From Desulfobacteraceae bacterium UBA2245 (GTDB lineage: Bacteria > Desulfobacterota > Desulfobacteria > Desulfobacterales > UBA2245): a DNA stretch of 64,000 nt. The notes beneath the pieces are model-generated. The model saw only the letters and a list, made by a program, of their open reading frames with translations, ran no database searches and had not been told where the DNA came from. This document shows, one piece after another, positions 36,811 to 46,400 of this stretch. The number at the start of each line of letters is the position of its first letter. Position 1 is the stretch's first letter. Both the position numbers and the translations under genes were made by a program. The stretch lies in contig DDYB01000007.1 of NCBI GenBank assembly GCA_002347265.1, positions 60,510 to 124,509 of the forward strand. The letters run 5' to 3'.

Positions 36811-37216
36811 AGTCTGAATATATCCCCGCAGCGCCCTGTATTTTGGCTGACGCCCAGCCGCGTTAACGCTTCTGAAGACAGCTTTTCGATATTCCTGATA
36901 AAATTAACCGATGGCCCTTGAGTTTTGAAACCCGTTGTCCGGTTCCATTTTAAACCCGCCTGCGCCATCGTTCACAATTCCCGCAGAATCAAATTATCTT
37001 GCTCCCGCATCGACGAATAATGCGGTATCGCCAAAAAATTCCCAATAATCCGGGCGCCTCACCCGGGTTCAGGCCTCCTTTCCGGCAGTTGACAACGCTG
37101 TTTTATTTCTGTTAGGGTGGCATAATTATGGGGGAATTTCTTTCAGCGATTCCGGCGCGCCTTTGCGATTCCAAGGACTTTGGTTTTTACAGGTCCATAC
37201 GGGCAGGATAAAAGCT
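36811..37216 (+). other. Intergenic region with a probable promoter ahead of the hydantoinase-like operon
   Basis: About 400 bases without a gene. A perfect TTGACA (37089-37094) followed after 18 bases by TAGGGT (37113-37118) could be the promoter of the next operon. The -10 is poor. Nothing else is distinctive. Confidence 0.4.
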
Positions 37217-38905
37217 ATGATTATCGGACTCGATGTGGGGGGCACGTATGCGGATGCGGTCCTTCTGGGCCCTGAAGGCCTGATTAATTTCGTCAAGGTT
37301 TCCACCGATCCCTCCGATCTGTTTACCACCGTGCTGACCGGTCTTGAAAAAGTCACCCAGGGGATCGATCCGTTGCAAATCCAGCGGCTTGTTCTGAGTA
37401 CGACGCTGAGCACCAATGCCATCGTGCAAAAACAGATGCCTCCCGTCGGCATGATCGTTTCCGGCGGACCCGGCGTTGATGCAAGATTGTACAGAACCAA
37501 CGATCATTATTGCGTGGTCGGCGGATCCATCGATCATCGCGGGCGGGAAATCGAACCGGTCAATGCCGGAGAAATTCGGAAAATCGCTGAGACCTTCAAG
37601 AAAGAAGGTTTGGCGCGCGTCGGCGTGGTGGGGAAATTTTCGGTCCGAAATCCATCGCATGAATTGAAAATCGCCGAAATTCTGGGAGACCGCTTTGAAA
37701 AGGTCTTCCTCGGCCACAGAGTCTCCGGAAACCTCAATTTCCCACGGCGAATCGCCACCGCTTTTCTCAATGCCGCCGTATACCCGATTCACAAAAACTT
37801 TTTCGAAGCCGTCAAAAAATCCCTTGAAAAAAAAGGCTTAAACGTTCCCATTCATATTCTCAAGGCGGATGGAGGAACGATGCGATTTGATTCCTCCATG
37901 GACTTCCCCGGCCAGACGATTCTCTCCGGTCCGGCGGCCAGCGTGATGGGCGCCATCGCCTTTGCCTCGCCTGAAACCGAAAGCCTGGTGCTGGACATCG
38001 GCGGCACGACCACGGATATGGCGGTTCTGTTGAACCAGGTTCCGCTGCTCAACCCGCTGGGGATCACCCTGGATTGCCATAAAACGCTGATCCGTTCCCT
38101 GGAGACGCATTCCATCGGTCTGGGTGGAGACAGTGCGGTAAGGGTGAAAGACGGCAGAATCGTGATCGGACCGGACCGGATGGGACCGGCCATGGCTTAC
38201 GGGGGATCGACCCCCACGCCTACCGACGCCCTGTTTGTTCTGGGAAAGACGTCCAACGGAGACCGGGAAAAAGCCGTTCAGGGCATCGAGTCCGTCGCCG
38301 GAGCCCTCGGAATGGATCCGGAGCAGGCCGCTTGCCGGATTTTCGATGCCGCATGCACCCAGATTCTATCCGAGGCACGGGAAATGATCCGTCGCATCAA
38401 CAGCAAACCCGTGTACACGGTCCGAGAGCTTTGGGAGGGGACCTGCGTCAAGCCGACCGAAATGCTGATTCTGGGAGGACCGGCCCAATATTTTGCCGAA
38501 CATTTCAGGGAGATTTCCGATTACCAGGTACGCGTCGTTCCCCACTGGGGGGTGGCCAATGCCGTGGGTGCGGCCCTGGCCAGAACCACCTGCGAGGTGG
38601 CGCTGCTGGTCGATACCGAGCAGGGAATCGCCACCGCCCCTGAGGAAGGAATCTCCGAACGCGTCGGTCGTAATTTTTCGCGGGATGACGCTTTACAGAA
38701 AGCATTTGAGCTGCTGCGCAAAAAAGCCCTTGAAAAAGGCGCCGATCCCGAAGAACTTGAAATGGAGGTTATCGAAGACCTTCAGTTCAACATGGTGCAG
38801 GGTTTTTACACCACGGGCAAAAACATACGGGTGAAGGTTCAGGTTCAGCCCGGTCTGATTCGTGGATTTTCACAAGGAGTCCAACATGCTGCAAGCCAGG
38901 CATAA
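37217..38905 (+). CDS. Hydantoinase/oxoprolinase A-like ATP-binding protein
   Basis: 562-residue protein of the HyuA/hydantoinase_A family. The N-terminal ATPase-fold motif IGLDVGGTYADAVLL (phosphate loop) and a second GGTTTDMAVLL belong to the actin/hexokinase-like fold. The family hydrolyses cyclic amides such as hydantoins or 5-oxoproline with ATP, usually with a B subunit. No B subunit is encoded nearby. AGGATAAA precedes the ATG at 37217. It overlaps the following deacetylase-like gene, so the operon is hyuA-like, HDAC-like, epmA-like. Its actual substrate may therefore be something else. Confidence 0.85.
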   Translation: MIIGLDVGGTYADAVLLGPEGLINFVKVSTDPSDLFTTVLTGLEKVTQGIDPLQIQRLVLSTTLSTNAIVQKQMPPVGMIVSGGPGVDARLYRTNDHYCVVGGSIDHRGREIEPVNAGEIRKIAETFKKEGLARVGVVGKFSVRNPSHELKIAEILGDRFEKVFLGHRVSGNLNFPRRIATAFLNAAVYPIHKNFFEAVKKSLEKKGLNVPIHILKADGGTMRFDSSMDFPGQTILSGPAASVMGAIAFASPETESLVLDIGGTTTDMAVLLNQVPLLNPLGITLDCHKTLIRSLETHSIGLGGDSAVRVKDGRIVIGPDRMGPAMAYGGSTPTPTDALFVLGKTSNGDREKAVQGIESVAGALGMDPEQAACRIFDAACTQILSEAREMIRRINSKPVYTVRELWEGTCVKPTEMLILGGPAQYFAEHFREISDYQVRVVPHWGVANAVGAALARTTCEVALLVDTEQGIATAPEEGISERVGRNFSRDDALQKAFELLRKKALEKGADPEELEMEVIEDLQFNMVQGFYTTGKNIRVKVQVQPGLIRGFSQGVQHAASQA

Positions 38906-40196
38906 AACCGGATTGGTGTTTTTTCCGGCCTTTGACTGGGCGATCAGCCCGACCCACCCGGAAAGAGAAGAACGGCTGCTGTACACCCAGGACCAGGTTT
39001 TCGAAGAAGGACTTTTTGATATCGAAGGCATCCAGGAGTTTAAACCCGAGCTGGTGGAAGAGCTGGACGTCAAACGGGTTCATTTTTGCGTTCCTTCGGT
39101 CGGCCGCGTGATGACCGAATCCCATTTCATCAGCGCCGGCGGCGCCAAGACCATTGCGCGGGCTGTGATGGAAAAGAAGGTGGAACGCGGCTTTGCCCTG
39201 GTCAGGCCGCCCGGACATCACGCCATGCGGGTGGTTCACGGGGCCCGGGGTTTCTGCAATGTCAACATCGAGGCCATCATGATCGAATACCTTCGCAAGG
39301 CCTACGGCATCGACAAGGTGGCCATTGTGGATACGGACTGCCATCATGGCGATGGAACCCAGGACATTTACTGGCATGATCCGGACACGCTGTTTATTTC
39401 CATGCATCAGGACGGCCGCACCCTGTATCCGGGATCCGGTTTCGTTCAGGAGATGGGAGGACCCACGGCTGTGGGGACCACCCTGAACATTCCCCTGCCT
39501 CCTCAGACCTCGGAAGAAGGCTTTCTCTACGCGATTGAAAATGTGGTTTTGCCCGTTCTGCAGGACTTCAAGCCGGATATCATCATCAATTCCGCGGGCC
39601 AGGACAATCATTTCACCGATCCGATCACCAATATGAATTTTTCGGCCCAGGGCTATGCTCAGCTGACCTCTCTGTTAAAGCCGGATATCGCGGTCCTCGA
39701 AGGCGGCTATTCCATTGAGGGCGCCCTTCCCTACGTGAATGTCGGCATTATTCTGGCCATGGCCGGGCTGGATTACACCTATGTCAAGGAACCCAACTAT
39801 GATCCGGAAAGTATCCGTCAGACAGCTCAGGTCACCCGCCGGATCGAATCGGTCTGCGATCAGGTGATGGATGTCTGGAAGCACCGCGAAAGCCTTCGCA
39901 AAAAAGCGATGACCGGAAAGGATCTTGAAAACCGAACCCGTCATATCTTCTACGATACCGATCAGATCGTGGAAAATCAGTTCGAGACTTTGAGGGTATG
40001 CCCGGATTGCAGCGGGGTCCTGAAGATCGATTCTTCCTCGGACAGAGGCCGGGAAATCATGGCGGTGCATATCCCCCGAAAAGCCTGCCCGAGGTGCGTC
40101 GAGCTCGGATATCAGTGGTATGAAACGGCAAAAAAAGGCCGTTACGGCCAGGTTTTTCTGCAGGACCGGCCCAGGGATCTTTACCTCGAATCGTGA
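38886..40196 (+). CDS. Histone-deacetylase-superfamily protein with C-terminal zinc ribbon
   Basis: 437 residues. The HDAC/AcuC-fold motifs are present: RPPGHHA, DTDCHHGDGTQDIYW (zinc-binding Asp/His), SAGQDNHFTDP (the second Asp) and EGGYS (catalytic Tyr region). Bacterial members deacetylate acetylpolyamines or acetyl-lysine proteins, and the substrate here is unknown. After about residue 350, two Cys pairs (CPDCSG, then ACPRCVELG) form a probable zinc ribbon, an unusual addition. AAGGAG is seven bases before the ATG at 38886. It overlaps the hydantoinase-like gene by 20 bases and the next gene by four. Confidence 0.85.
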   Translation: MLQARHKTGLVFFPAFDWAISPTHPEREERLLYTQDQVFEEGLFDIEGIQEFKPELVEELDVKRVHFCVPSVGRVMTESHFISAGGAKTIARAVMEKKVERGFALVRPPGHHAMRVVHGARGFCNVNIEAIMIEYLRKAYGIDKVAIVDTDCHHGDGTQDIYWHDPDTLFISMHQDGRTLYPGSGFVQEMGGPTAVGTTLNIPLPPQTSEEGFLYAIENVVLPVLQDFKPDIIINSAGQDNHFTDPITNMNFSAQGYAQLTSLLKPDIAVLEGGYSIEGALPYVNVGIILAMAGLDYTYVKEPNYDPESIRQTAQVTRRIESVCDQVMDVWKHRESLRKKAMTGKDLENRTRHIFYDTDQIVENQFETLRVCPDCSGVLKIDSSSDRGREIMAVHIPRKACPRCVELGYQWYETAKKGRYGQVFLQDRPRDLYLES

Positions 40197-41134
40197 AAAA
40201 TTCCGACACCCCCGCAGGCCGTTTCCGTCAGGCCCGGATCAAAGATCATCTGGTCTTAAGATCCCGCCTGATTCAAACCATTCGAAACTTTTTTTCGGTC
40301 CAGGACTTTCTGGAAGTCGAAACCCCCTTAAGGATTCCGGCGCCGGCGCCGGAAATTCATATTGATGCTCAGGGTTCGGACGGCTGGTTTCTGCAGGCCT
40401 CGCCGGAACTTTGCATGAAGCGGCTTCTGGCTGCAAGTTACCCGCGGATTTATCAGATCTGCCGGTGTTTTCGCCGGAAGGAACGCGGGGAGCGCCACCT
40501 TCCCGAATTCACGCTCCTCGAATGGTACGCCGCCGGCTGGAACTACCGCGACATGATGGCGCATTGCGAAGAGATGATCGGCTTTGCGGCCCGGGAGCTC
40601 ACCGGCATTTCAGCACTGAACTTTCAGGGCCGCCGGATCGATCTTGAAAGCCCATGGGACCGGATCAGCGTATCGGAAGCCTTTGAGCGCTTCGGTTCGA
40701 TTTCCATGGAAAGCGCTCTGGCCGGCGACCGGTTTGACGAGATCATGGGCCTTGAAATCGAACCCTGTCTGGGACTGGAAAAACCGGTTTTCCTTTACGA
40801 TTATCCCGCCCGCTGCGGAGCGCTTGCGCGTTTAAAACCCGAAAACCCCGATCTGTCCGAACGCTTCGAACTGTATATATCCGGCATTGAGCTTTGCAAC
40901 GCCTTCAGCGAACTGATTGATCCGATCGAACAGCGTCGGCGTTTTGAAAATGAACGCCGGCTTCGAGCCCGAATGGGAAAAGACGATTATCCGCTTTCGG
41001 AAAAATTTCTCGATGCATTGAAATTCATGCCTCCCGCGGCTGGAAACGCACTGGGCCTGGACCGGCTGGCCATGCTTTTTGCCGACGTTCCGGATATCGA
41101 TTCGGTAACGGCCTTTACGCCGGAGGAATTATAG
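40193..41134 (+). CDS. epmA: EF-P lysine ligase-like class II aminoacyl-tRNA synthetase paralogue (EpmA/PoxA)
   Basis: 313-residue lysyl-tRNA-synthetase-like protein without an anticodon-binding domain, as in EpmA (PoxA/GenX). That enzyme adds beta-lysine to elongation factor P. The class II motifs are FLEVETPLRI (motif 1), RKERGERHLPEFTLLEWY (motif 2) and GNALGLDRLAML (motif 3). It starts at a GTG that overlaps the preceding stop (GTGA), so translation is coupled to the deacetylase-like gene. EpmB (lysine aminomutase) and efp are not in the window. A different target for this ligase is possible. Confidence 0.87.
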   Translation: MKNSDTPAGRFRQARIKDHLVLRSRLIQTIRNFFSVQDFLEVETPLRIPAPAPEIHIDAQGSDGWFLQASPELCMKRLLAASYPRIYQICRCFRRKERGERHLPEFTLLEWYAAGWNYRDMMAHCEEMIGFAARELTGISALNFQGRRIDLESPWDRISVSEAFERFGSISMESALAGDRFDEIMGLEIEPCLGLEKPVFLYDYPARCGALARLKPENPDLSERFELYISGIELCNAFSELIDPIEQRRRFENERRLRARMGKDDYPLSEKFLDALKFMPPAAGNALGLDRLAMLFADVPDIDSVTAFTPEEL

Positions 41135-41196
41135 AGGATGGAGAGCGCTTTTGAGGGCTGCGGCCGGACTGGCGGCAATCCCGCATATCTTTGTTT

Positions 41197-42411
41197 TCAT
41201 TCCAGCGGTTCCAGAAAGGCTTTTTCCGTTTTGTCGACCGGAGCGGGGGCTTTCCGGGAGCTGTAGAACAAGAAGATCACCGGGGCCAGAATTATCACGA
41301 GGGCGCCGAAGGAAAAAGCCCGGCGAAGTTCGAAAACATCCATGGCCACACCACCGGCCATGGCGCCGGCCAGCATGCCCAGGCTGTGGGCAAGGGTCAT
41401 CAGGCCCATGGTCGATCCCATTGAATCCGTGCGGTTGCCCGTGGCCACGCAAAGAGCCATGAGCGCGGGCATGGCGATGCCGCCGCCGATGCCGAACAGG
41501 GCGTTGGCCAAAAAAAGATCGACAAACCCCTGGGCCCATTCATAGGAAAAAATGCCGATTCCGGCAATCACGCACCCGCAGACGACCATGAGCTTCCGGT
41601 CGATCCGATCGGCCAGAAGCCCCATCGGAACATTGAGAATTCCGCTGATAAAGATTCCCAGCATCACCAGAAAGCCGATGGAAGATCCGGACAGTTTCAG
41701 CTCGGCCGCGGCGAAAACCGGCATGAAACTCCAGATGATGCCGATGCCGGCGGCATAGGCGAACCTGACCAGCAGAAGGCCGGTCAGGTACCGGTCCCGG
41801 ACCAGCTTTCGAAATGAAACCGAGGGCTTTTTCGCCCAGGTTGCGCGCTCTGTATGCCGGGCCGGAAGCGCCCACGCGCCGAACAGCGCTCCGAGGCCGG
41901 CCAGGGCACCCATGCAGGCAAAGGCCGTTCCCAGGCCGAAACGATCGTTGACGATTCCTCCGAGAAGCGGCCCCATGCTCAGCCCGGAGAAGGCCGCAAG
42001 GTTGAAAAGCCCCATGATCAGGCCCTCCTTGCCCGCCGGGGTGATATCGCCGGCATAGGCCTGTATCACGGGCATCATCATGGCCGAGGCCATGCCCTGC
42101 ACAAATCGCAGAATGATCAGTGTTTCCACGTTTCTGGACGCGATCAGGCCCAGAGAGATCAGGGCATATCCGGAAAGTCCGGCTATGATAAAGGGTTTTC
42201 TGCCTTTCTGGTCCGAAAGTCTTCCGAAGTAGGGCAGCAGCAGAGCCTTGGAAAAGGAAAAGGCGCTGAAAATGAGGCCGATGTAGATGCCCGAAGCCCC
42301 CAGGTCATGGGCATAGACGGGAAGCAGGGGCACAACGATTCCGACGCCGGTCACTGCGGAAAAAAGGCAAACCAGCAGGGCGCCGAAAACGGTTTTATCG
42401 TTTCTGTTCAT
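41197..42411 (-). CDS. MFS-family drug/metabolite transporter
   Basis: 404 residues, 12 predicted hydrophobic helices. After the second helix it has the MFS loop motif GRLSDQKGRKP (related to G-x-x-x-D-R-x-G-R-R), and a second copy-like loop GLLADRIDRK in the middle, which marks the DHA1-like group of drug or sugar exporters. Substrate and direction are unknown. It is convergent with the epmA-like operon. No regulator gene adjoins it. About 30% of the length is Leu/Ile/Gly/Ala-rich, as expected for a membrane protein. Confidence 0.88.
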   Translation of the reverse strand: MNRNDKTVFGALLVCLFSAVTGVGIVVPLLPVYAHDLGASGIYIGLIFSAFSFSKALLLPYFGRLSDQKGRKPFIIAGLSGYALISLGLIASRNVETLIILRFVQGMASAMMMPVIQAYAGDITPAGKEGLIMGLFNLAAFSGLSMGPLLGGIVNDRFGLGTAFACMGALAGLGALFGAWALPARHTERATWAKKPSVSFRKLVRDRYLTGLLLVRFAYAAGIGIIWSFMPVFAAAELKLSGSSIGFLVMLGIFISGILNVPMGLLADRIDRKLMVVCGCVIAGIGIFSYEWAQGFVDLFLANALFGIGGGIAMPALMALCVATGNRTDSMGSTMGLMTLAHSLGMLAGAMAGGVAMDVFELRRAFSFGALVIILAPVIFLFYSSRKAPAPVDKTEKAFLEPLE

Positions 42412-42482
42412 AGGCCTTTCCCGTTCGAAGGCACCTCATATCATCCCTGCCCCCCGCAAACAAGTTCGGGTTTGAAGTACTC

Positions 42483-42528
42483 CAAAAATAAAAAAGATTC
42501 AAAGGTTTCCTGAAGCCTTCGAATCTTT
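42483..42528 (-). terminator. Terminator downstream of the phosphomannomutase gene
   Basis: Read on the minus strand, AAAGATTCGAAGG and CCTTTGAATCTTT pair over 13 bases (one mismatch) with a 10-base loop and are followed by a T-rich run (TTTTTTATTTTT). This is the expected layout for a Rho-independent terminator after the gene that ends at 42597. Confidence 0.75.
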
Positions 42529-42596
42529 GATAAAATACGGTTTTTGGAAGGAAGGGTTTTGCAGGTTGGCCCGGAATGGATGCCAATCCGAAGATT

Positions 42597-43952
42597 TTAA
42601 ACCATTCCAACCTCGATTTCGGCCAGCGCGCTCTCAATCAGGTTGCGGATTTCATTCAGCCGGCTTTCGGACAGGGCCTCAAAGCGCAGCACCAGGGCCG
42701 GCTGGGTGTTGGAGGCGCGCACCAGTCCCCATCCGTCTTCAAACAGCACCCGGACGCCGTCGATGTCGATGACCGGATAGATCCCTTTAAAATGGGCGGT
42801 GACCGCTTCAATGACCTTGAATTTCTTGGAGTCAGAGCACTCCCTGCGAATTTCCGGGGTCGTGAAGGTCCGGGGCACGTCGGACAGCAGTCCGGACAGG
42901 GGAACCTGAGTCCGGGACAGGATTTCAAGCAGCCGGCAGGCGGCATAGATCGCATCGTCAAAGCCGAGATACCGGTCGGCAAAGAACATGTGGCCGCTCA
43001 TCTCTCCGGCGAGTTCGGCACTCTCCTCCTTCATTTTATGCTTGATCAGCGAGTGCCCGGCTTTCCACATGATCGGTTTCCCGCCGTGTTTTTCGATGTC
43101 GTCGTACAGAGTCTTGGAACATTTGACCTCGGAGATGAAGACGGCGCCCGGCTTTCTGGACAGGATCTCCCGGGCGAACAGAATGATCAGTTTGTCTCCG
43201 TATACGATGCGGCCCTGCTCATCGACCACTCCGATCCGGTCCCCGTCTCCGTCAAAGCCGATGCCCAGATCCAGCCGCTTTTCTTGAACCAGAGAAATGA
43301 GATCCGCCATGTTTTTGAGCACAGTCGGATCCGCCTCGTGGTTGGGGAAGGTTCCGTCCATATCGCAATAGATGTCGTGCACCTCGCAATTCAGGCTTTT
43401 TAAAAGGGGGACGGCGATCACGCCGGCCGTGCCGTTTCCCGCATCGATCCCGACTCTCAGAGGCCGGTTCAGAAAGATGCTGCCCCGAATAAATTCCTGA
43501 TACGCCGGAATCACCGCTGCGGAGTTCAGGCTTCCCCGGCCCTGAACAAAGGCGCGTTCCCGAATGATCCGGTAAATGGTCTGAATGTCTTTCCCGTGGA
43601 CCGAATCATTTCCCCGGCAGATTTTGAACCCGTTGTATTCCGGCGGATTGTGGCTGGCAGTGACCATGATTCCGCCGTCCTGATCGAGATGGTGAATCGA
43701 AAAATACAGAACCGGCGTCGGGCACACCCCGATGTCGGTCACCTGGCATCCCGTGCTCACAAGTCCTTCGATGAGTTTTTTCGCATAGAGCGGAGAGCTC
43801 AGCCGGCAGTCGCGGCCGACGGTCAACCGGATGCATCCGCGCTGAACCAGAAAGGTTCCGGCGGCCTTACCGATGTCTATGACATCCGCTTCGGTCAGAT
43901 CCCTGCCCGCAATCCCGCGGATGTCGTATTCCCGGAAAATCTCAGAATTCAT
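42597..43952 (-). CDS. algC: Phosphomannomutase/phosphoglucomutase (AlgC-type)
   Basis: 451 residues, alpha-D-phosphohexomutase family, which interconverts hexose 6- and 1-phosphates for cell-envelope sugars and sugar nucleotides. The catalytic phosphoserine motif is MVTASHNPPEYNGFK, the metal site is GFDGDGDRIG, the sugar-binding loop is GEMSGHMFF and the phosphate-binding loop near the end is RASNTQPAL. All four are intact. GAGGAACTTGCG precedes the ATG. It follows uppP by 50 bases and may be in one operon with it. AlgC versus ManB is not separable by eye. Confidence 0.92.
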   Translation of the reverse strand: MNSEIFREYDIRGIAGRDLTEADVIDIGKAAGTFLVQRGCIRLTVGRDCRLSSPLYAKKLIEGLVSTGCQVTDIGVCPTPVLYFSIHHLDQDGGIMVTASHNPPEYNGFKICRGNDSVHGKDIQTIYRIIRERAFVQGRGSLNSAAVIPAYQEFIRGSIFLNRPLRVGIDAGNGTAGVIAVPLLKSLNCEVHDIYCDMDGTFPNHEADPTVLKNMADLISLVQEKRLDLGIGFDGDGDRIGVVDEQGRIVYGDKLIILFAREILSRKPGAVFISEVKCSKTLYDDIEKHGGKPIMWKAGHSLIKHKMKEESAELAGEMSGHMFFADRYLGFDDAIYAACRLLEILSRTQVPLSGLLSDVPRTFTTPEIRRECSDSKKFKVIEAVTAHFKGIYPVIDIDGVRVLFEDGWGLVRASNTQPALVLRFEALSESRLNEIRNLIESALAEIEVGMV

Positions 43953-44002
43953 CGCAAGTTCCTCTTTGACGGCCGATTTGAGGCCGGAAATTTGATTTTG
44001 CC

Positions 44003-44815
44003 TTAAAAGGCGAATATCAGGGTCGCAATCCCCAGCAGAAGGCAGTAGGGGGCAAAAAGATAGAGGCGCCCGATTTTGACGATGTAGACCAGAAGCGCCA
44101 GAGCGCCGTAGCCTGTGACAAAGGCGGTCGCCGTTCCGATCAGAACGGCCGGGCTTAGCAGAACGGGGCCTGAAGGGAGATCCAGAATGCTTAAGAACTC
44201 GGCGCCTAGGATCGCCGGAACGGACAACAGGAAACTGTACCGGGCCGCGGTCTCGCGGTCAATGCCCAGAAAAAGCCCGGCGCATATGGTGGCGCCGGAT
44301 CTGGAAAGCCCGGGAAGCACGGCCAGGCCCTGGACCGTTCCGATCAAAAGCGCGGTTCTGGCGGAAAAATGATGCATTCCTTTTCCCGGCTTTCGAACCA
44401 TGAGCGTCAAGGCAAGCGCCAGACCGGTGACAATCAGCGAGCAGCCGACGACCGGAAGCGAGGCAAAGATCCGGTCCGCGATTTTATGAAACCCCAGGCC
44501 GATGATGCCCGTGGGAATGGATCCGATAACGATCCACAGGGCCAGTTTCATCGGATCATCGATGAACATGGGGCCGGGGGCAAAAAGGTGGCGGAACCAG
44601 CGGAAAACAGATGAGAGAATATCGGCGATTTCTTTCCGGAAAAAAATCAAAACCGCCAGCAGGGTGCCCACGTGCACGCTGACGTCAAAAAAAATTTCGG
44701 GTTCCGTGAAACCGAAATATTGCTGGAAAATCACCAGGTGGCCGGAGCTGCTGACCGGAAGAAATTCGGTCAGCCCCTGAACCAGGCCCAGAAACATCGC
44801 TTGCAAGGGTTCCAT
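44003..44815 (-). CDS. uppP: Undecaprenyl-diphosphatase UppP (BacA)
   Basis: Inner-membrane enzyme that dephosphorylates undecaprenyl diphosphate to recycle the lipid carrier for cell-wall and polysaccharide synthesis. The N-terminal motif AMFLGLVQGLTEFLPVSSSG and the second conserved block LPGLSRSGATI are intact, and about eight hydrophobic helices fit the family. I chose ATG 44815 (MEPLQAMF). ATGs at 44821 and 44851 are in frame but add little. It is upstream of phosphomannomutase on the same strand, a sensible envelope pair. Length (270 residues) is normal. Confidence 0.93.
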   Translation of the reverse strand: MEPLQAMFLGLVQGLTEFLPVSSSGHLVIFQQYFGFTEPEIFFDVSVHVGTLLAVLIFFRKEIADILSSVFRWFRHLFAPGPMFIDDPMKLALWIVIGSIPTGIIGLGFHKIADRIFASLPVVGCSLIVTGLALALTLMVRKPGKGMHHFSARTALLIGTVQGLAVLPGLSRSGATICAGLFLGIDRETAARYSFLLSVPAILGAEFLSILDLPSGPVLLSPAVLIGTATAFVTGYGALALLVYIVKIGRLYLFAPYCLLLGIATLIFAF

Positions 44816-44993
44816 GCGCATGCTTTCGAATGGGTTTTTCAACATCGGCAAAACTGCCGCAAAACTCCGGAGAATTTAGCACAAAGCATCGCAAAGCTCA
44901 AAGCGGAAACAACGGATCAGGGTATGGAAACGACTTTCCATGGGGCAGATTTAGATCCATGCAGCATCTGGCCGGATACGGCTGTACGCGGGG

Positions 44994-46400
44994 TTAGGTT
45001 TCCAGGCAGTTCTTGTTCAGATTTTCATCGCATTGCACCGGATAGCACCCGTCAAAGCAGGCCCTGCAAAAATGATTCTCCGGATTTTCCACGCCGGTGG
45101 ACTGCATGAGTCCGTCCAGAGTCAGGTAATGAAGGGAATCCAGTCCCAGATAGTCTTTGAGAGTGTCGACCGGCATCCCGGCGGCGATCAGCTCCCCCTT
45201 GGTGCTGAAATCGATTCCGTAATGGCACGGGAACCGGTGGGCCGGTCCGCTGATGCGCATGTGCACACGCCGGACGCCCATTTCGCGAAGCGCCTTGACC
45301 CGGGTTTTCACCGTGGTTCCCCGAATAATCGAATCATCCACGATGACGATATCCTTTCCCCGCAGCAGTTCCTTGACCGGGTTGAGCTTCACGCGGACCG
45401 CGAAATCCCGCATGCTCTGGGCGGGCTGAATAAAGGTCCTGCCCACGTAATGATTTCGAATCATTCCGATTTCAAAGGGAATTCCCGTCTGCTCGGAATA
45501 CCCGAGGGCCGCATAGGTGCCTGAATCCGGAAAGGGCATGACCAGATCCGCACTTGCCGGCGCTTCTTCGGCCAGCCGGCGTCCCATGGCTTTCCGGACC
45601 AGATATACGTTTTTTCCGTAAATCGTGCTGTCGGGTCGTGCAAAATAGATGAATTCAAAGATGCAGAAGGCGCGGCGGGGACCGACCGGAGTCTGTATGC
45701 TCCTGATCCGGTCGTTTTCGATGATTACGATCTCGCCGGGATTCAGTTCCCGGATAAAATCGGCATGAACCAGATCCAGAGCGCAGGTTTCCGACGCCAG
45801 CACATAGCCGCCGTTCAGGCGCCCCAGGCACAGGGGACGGAATCCGTAAGGATCCTTGATGCCGATCACCTGGCCTTCACTGGTGAGCACCGCAAAGGAA
45901 AATGCGCCCTGAAGCCTGGAGACCGTTTCAACCAGGGCGGTCTCCAGCCCCTTGTGAATATGGCGCACCAGAAGATGCAAAAACACCTCGGTGTCCATGG
46001 TGGTCTGAAATATGGATCCGGATTCCTCCAGTTCGTTTTTCAGGGATACGGCATTGACCAGATTTCCGTTGTGCGCCACGGCGAAATAGCGATCCTTGTA
46101 ATGGATCACAAAAGGCTGGGCATTGCCGAGCACCGAGCTTCCCGTTGTGGAGTAGCGGGTATGTCCGATCGCGTTTTGGCCCGAAAGCTGACCGAGAATG
46201 GACGGGTTGAACACCTCGGGCGCCAGCCCCATCCCCTTGTGGGAAAAGATTTTGCGGTCGCGGGACACGGCGATTCCCGCACTTTCCTGACCCCGGTGCT
46301 GCAGGGCGTAGAGCCCGAAATAAGTCAGGGTCGCGGCATCCGAAGATCCGCTGATGCCGAAAATACCGCAGGCCTCCCGGGGTTTATCCTGATCATGCAT
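44994..46400 (-). CDS. purF: Amidophosphoribosyltransferase PurF
   Basis: 468 residues. It catalyses the first committed step of purine synthesis, converting PRPP and glutamine to phosphoribosylamine. The N-terminal nucleophile is Cys11 (ACGIFG), exposed after removal of a short propeptide (MHDQDKPREA). The phosphoribosyltransferase part has the PRPP motif IVIVDDSIIRGTT. The C-terminal region contains several Cys (HFCRACFDGCYPVQC) that could bind a 4Fe-4S cluster, as in the Bacillus-type enzyme. The ATG overlaps the carB stop by 8 bases, so it ends a glutamine-linked operon. Confidence 0.95.
   Translation of the reverse strand: MHDQDKPREACGIFGISGSSDAATLTYFGLYALQHRGQESAGIAVSRDRKIFSHKGMGLAPEVFNPSILGQLSGQNAIGHTRYSTTGSSVLGNAQPFVIHYKDRYFAVAHNGNLVNAVSLKNELEESGSIFQTTMDTEVFLHLLVRHIHKGLETALVETVSRLQGAFSFAVLTSEGQVIGIKDPYGFRPLCLGRLNGGYVLASETCALDLVHADFIRELNPGEIVIIENDRIRSIQTPVGPRRAFCIFEFIYFARPDSTIYGKNVYLVRKAMGRRLAEEAPASADLVMPFPDSGTYAALGYSEQTGIPFEIGMIRNHYVGRTFIQPAQSMRDFAVRVKLNPVKELLRGKDIVIVDDSIIRGTTVKTRVKALREMGVRRVHMRISGPAHRFPCHYGIDFSTKGELIAAGMPVDTLKDYLGLDSLHYLTLDGLMQSTGVENPENHFCRACFDGCYPVQCDENLNKNCLET

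Noticed and set aside
44928..44955. ATGGAAA/TTTCCAT hairpin between purF and uppP
   Set aside because: The stem is only seven base pairs with no T-run on the purF strand, so it is not supported as a terminator.
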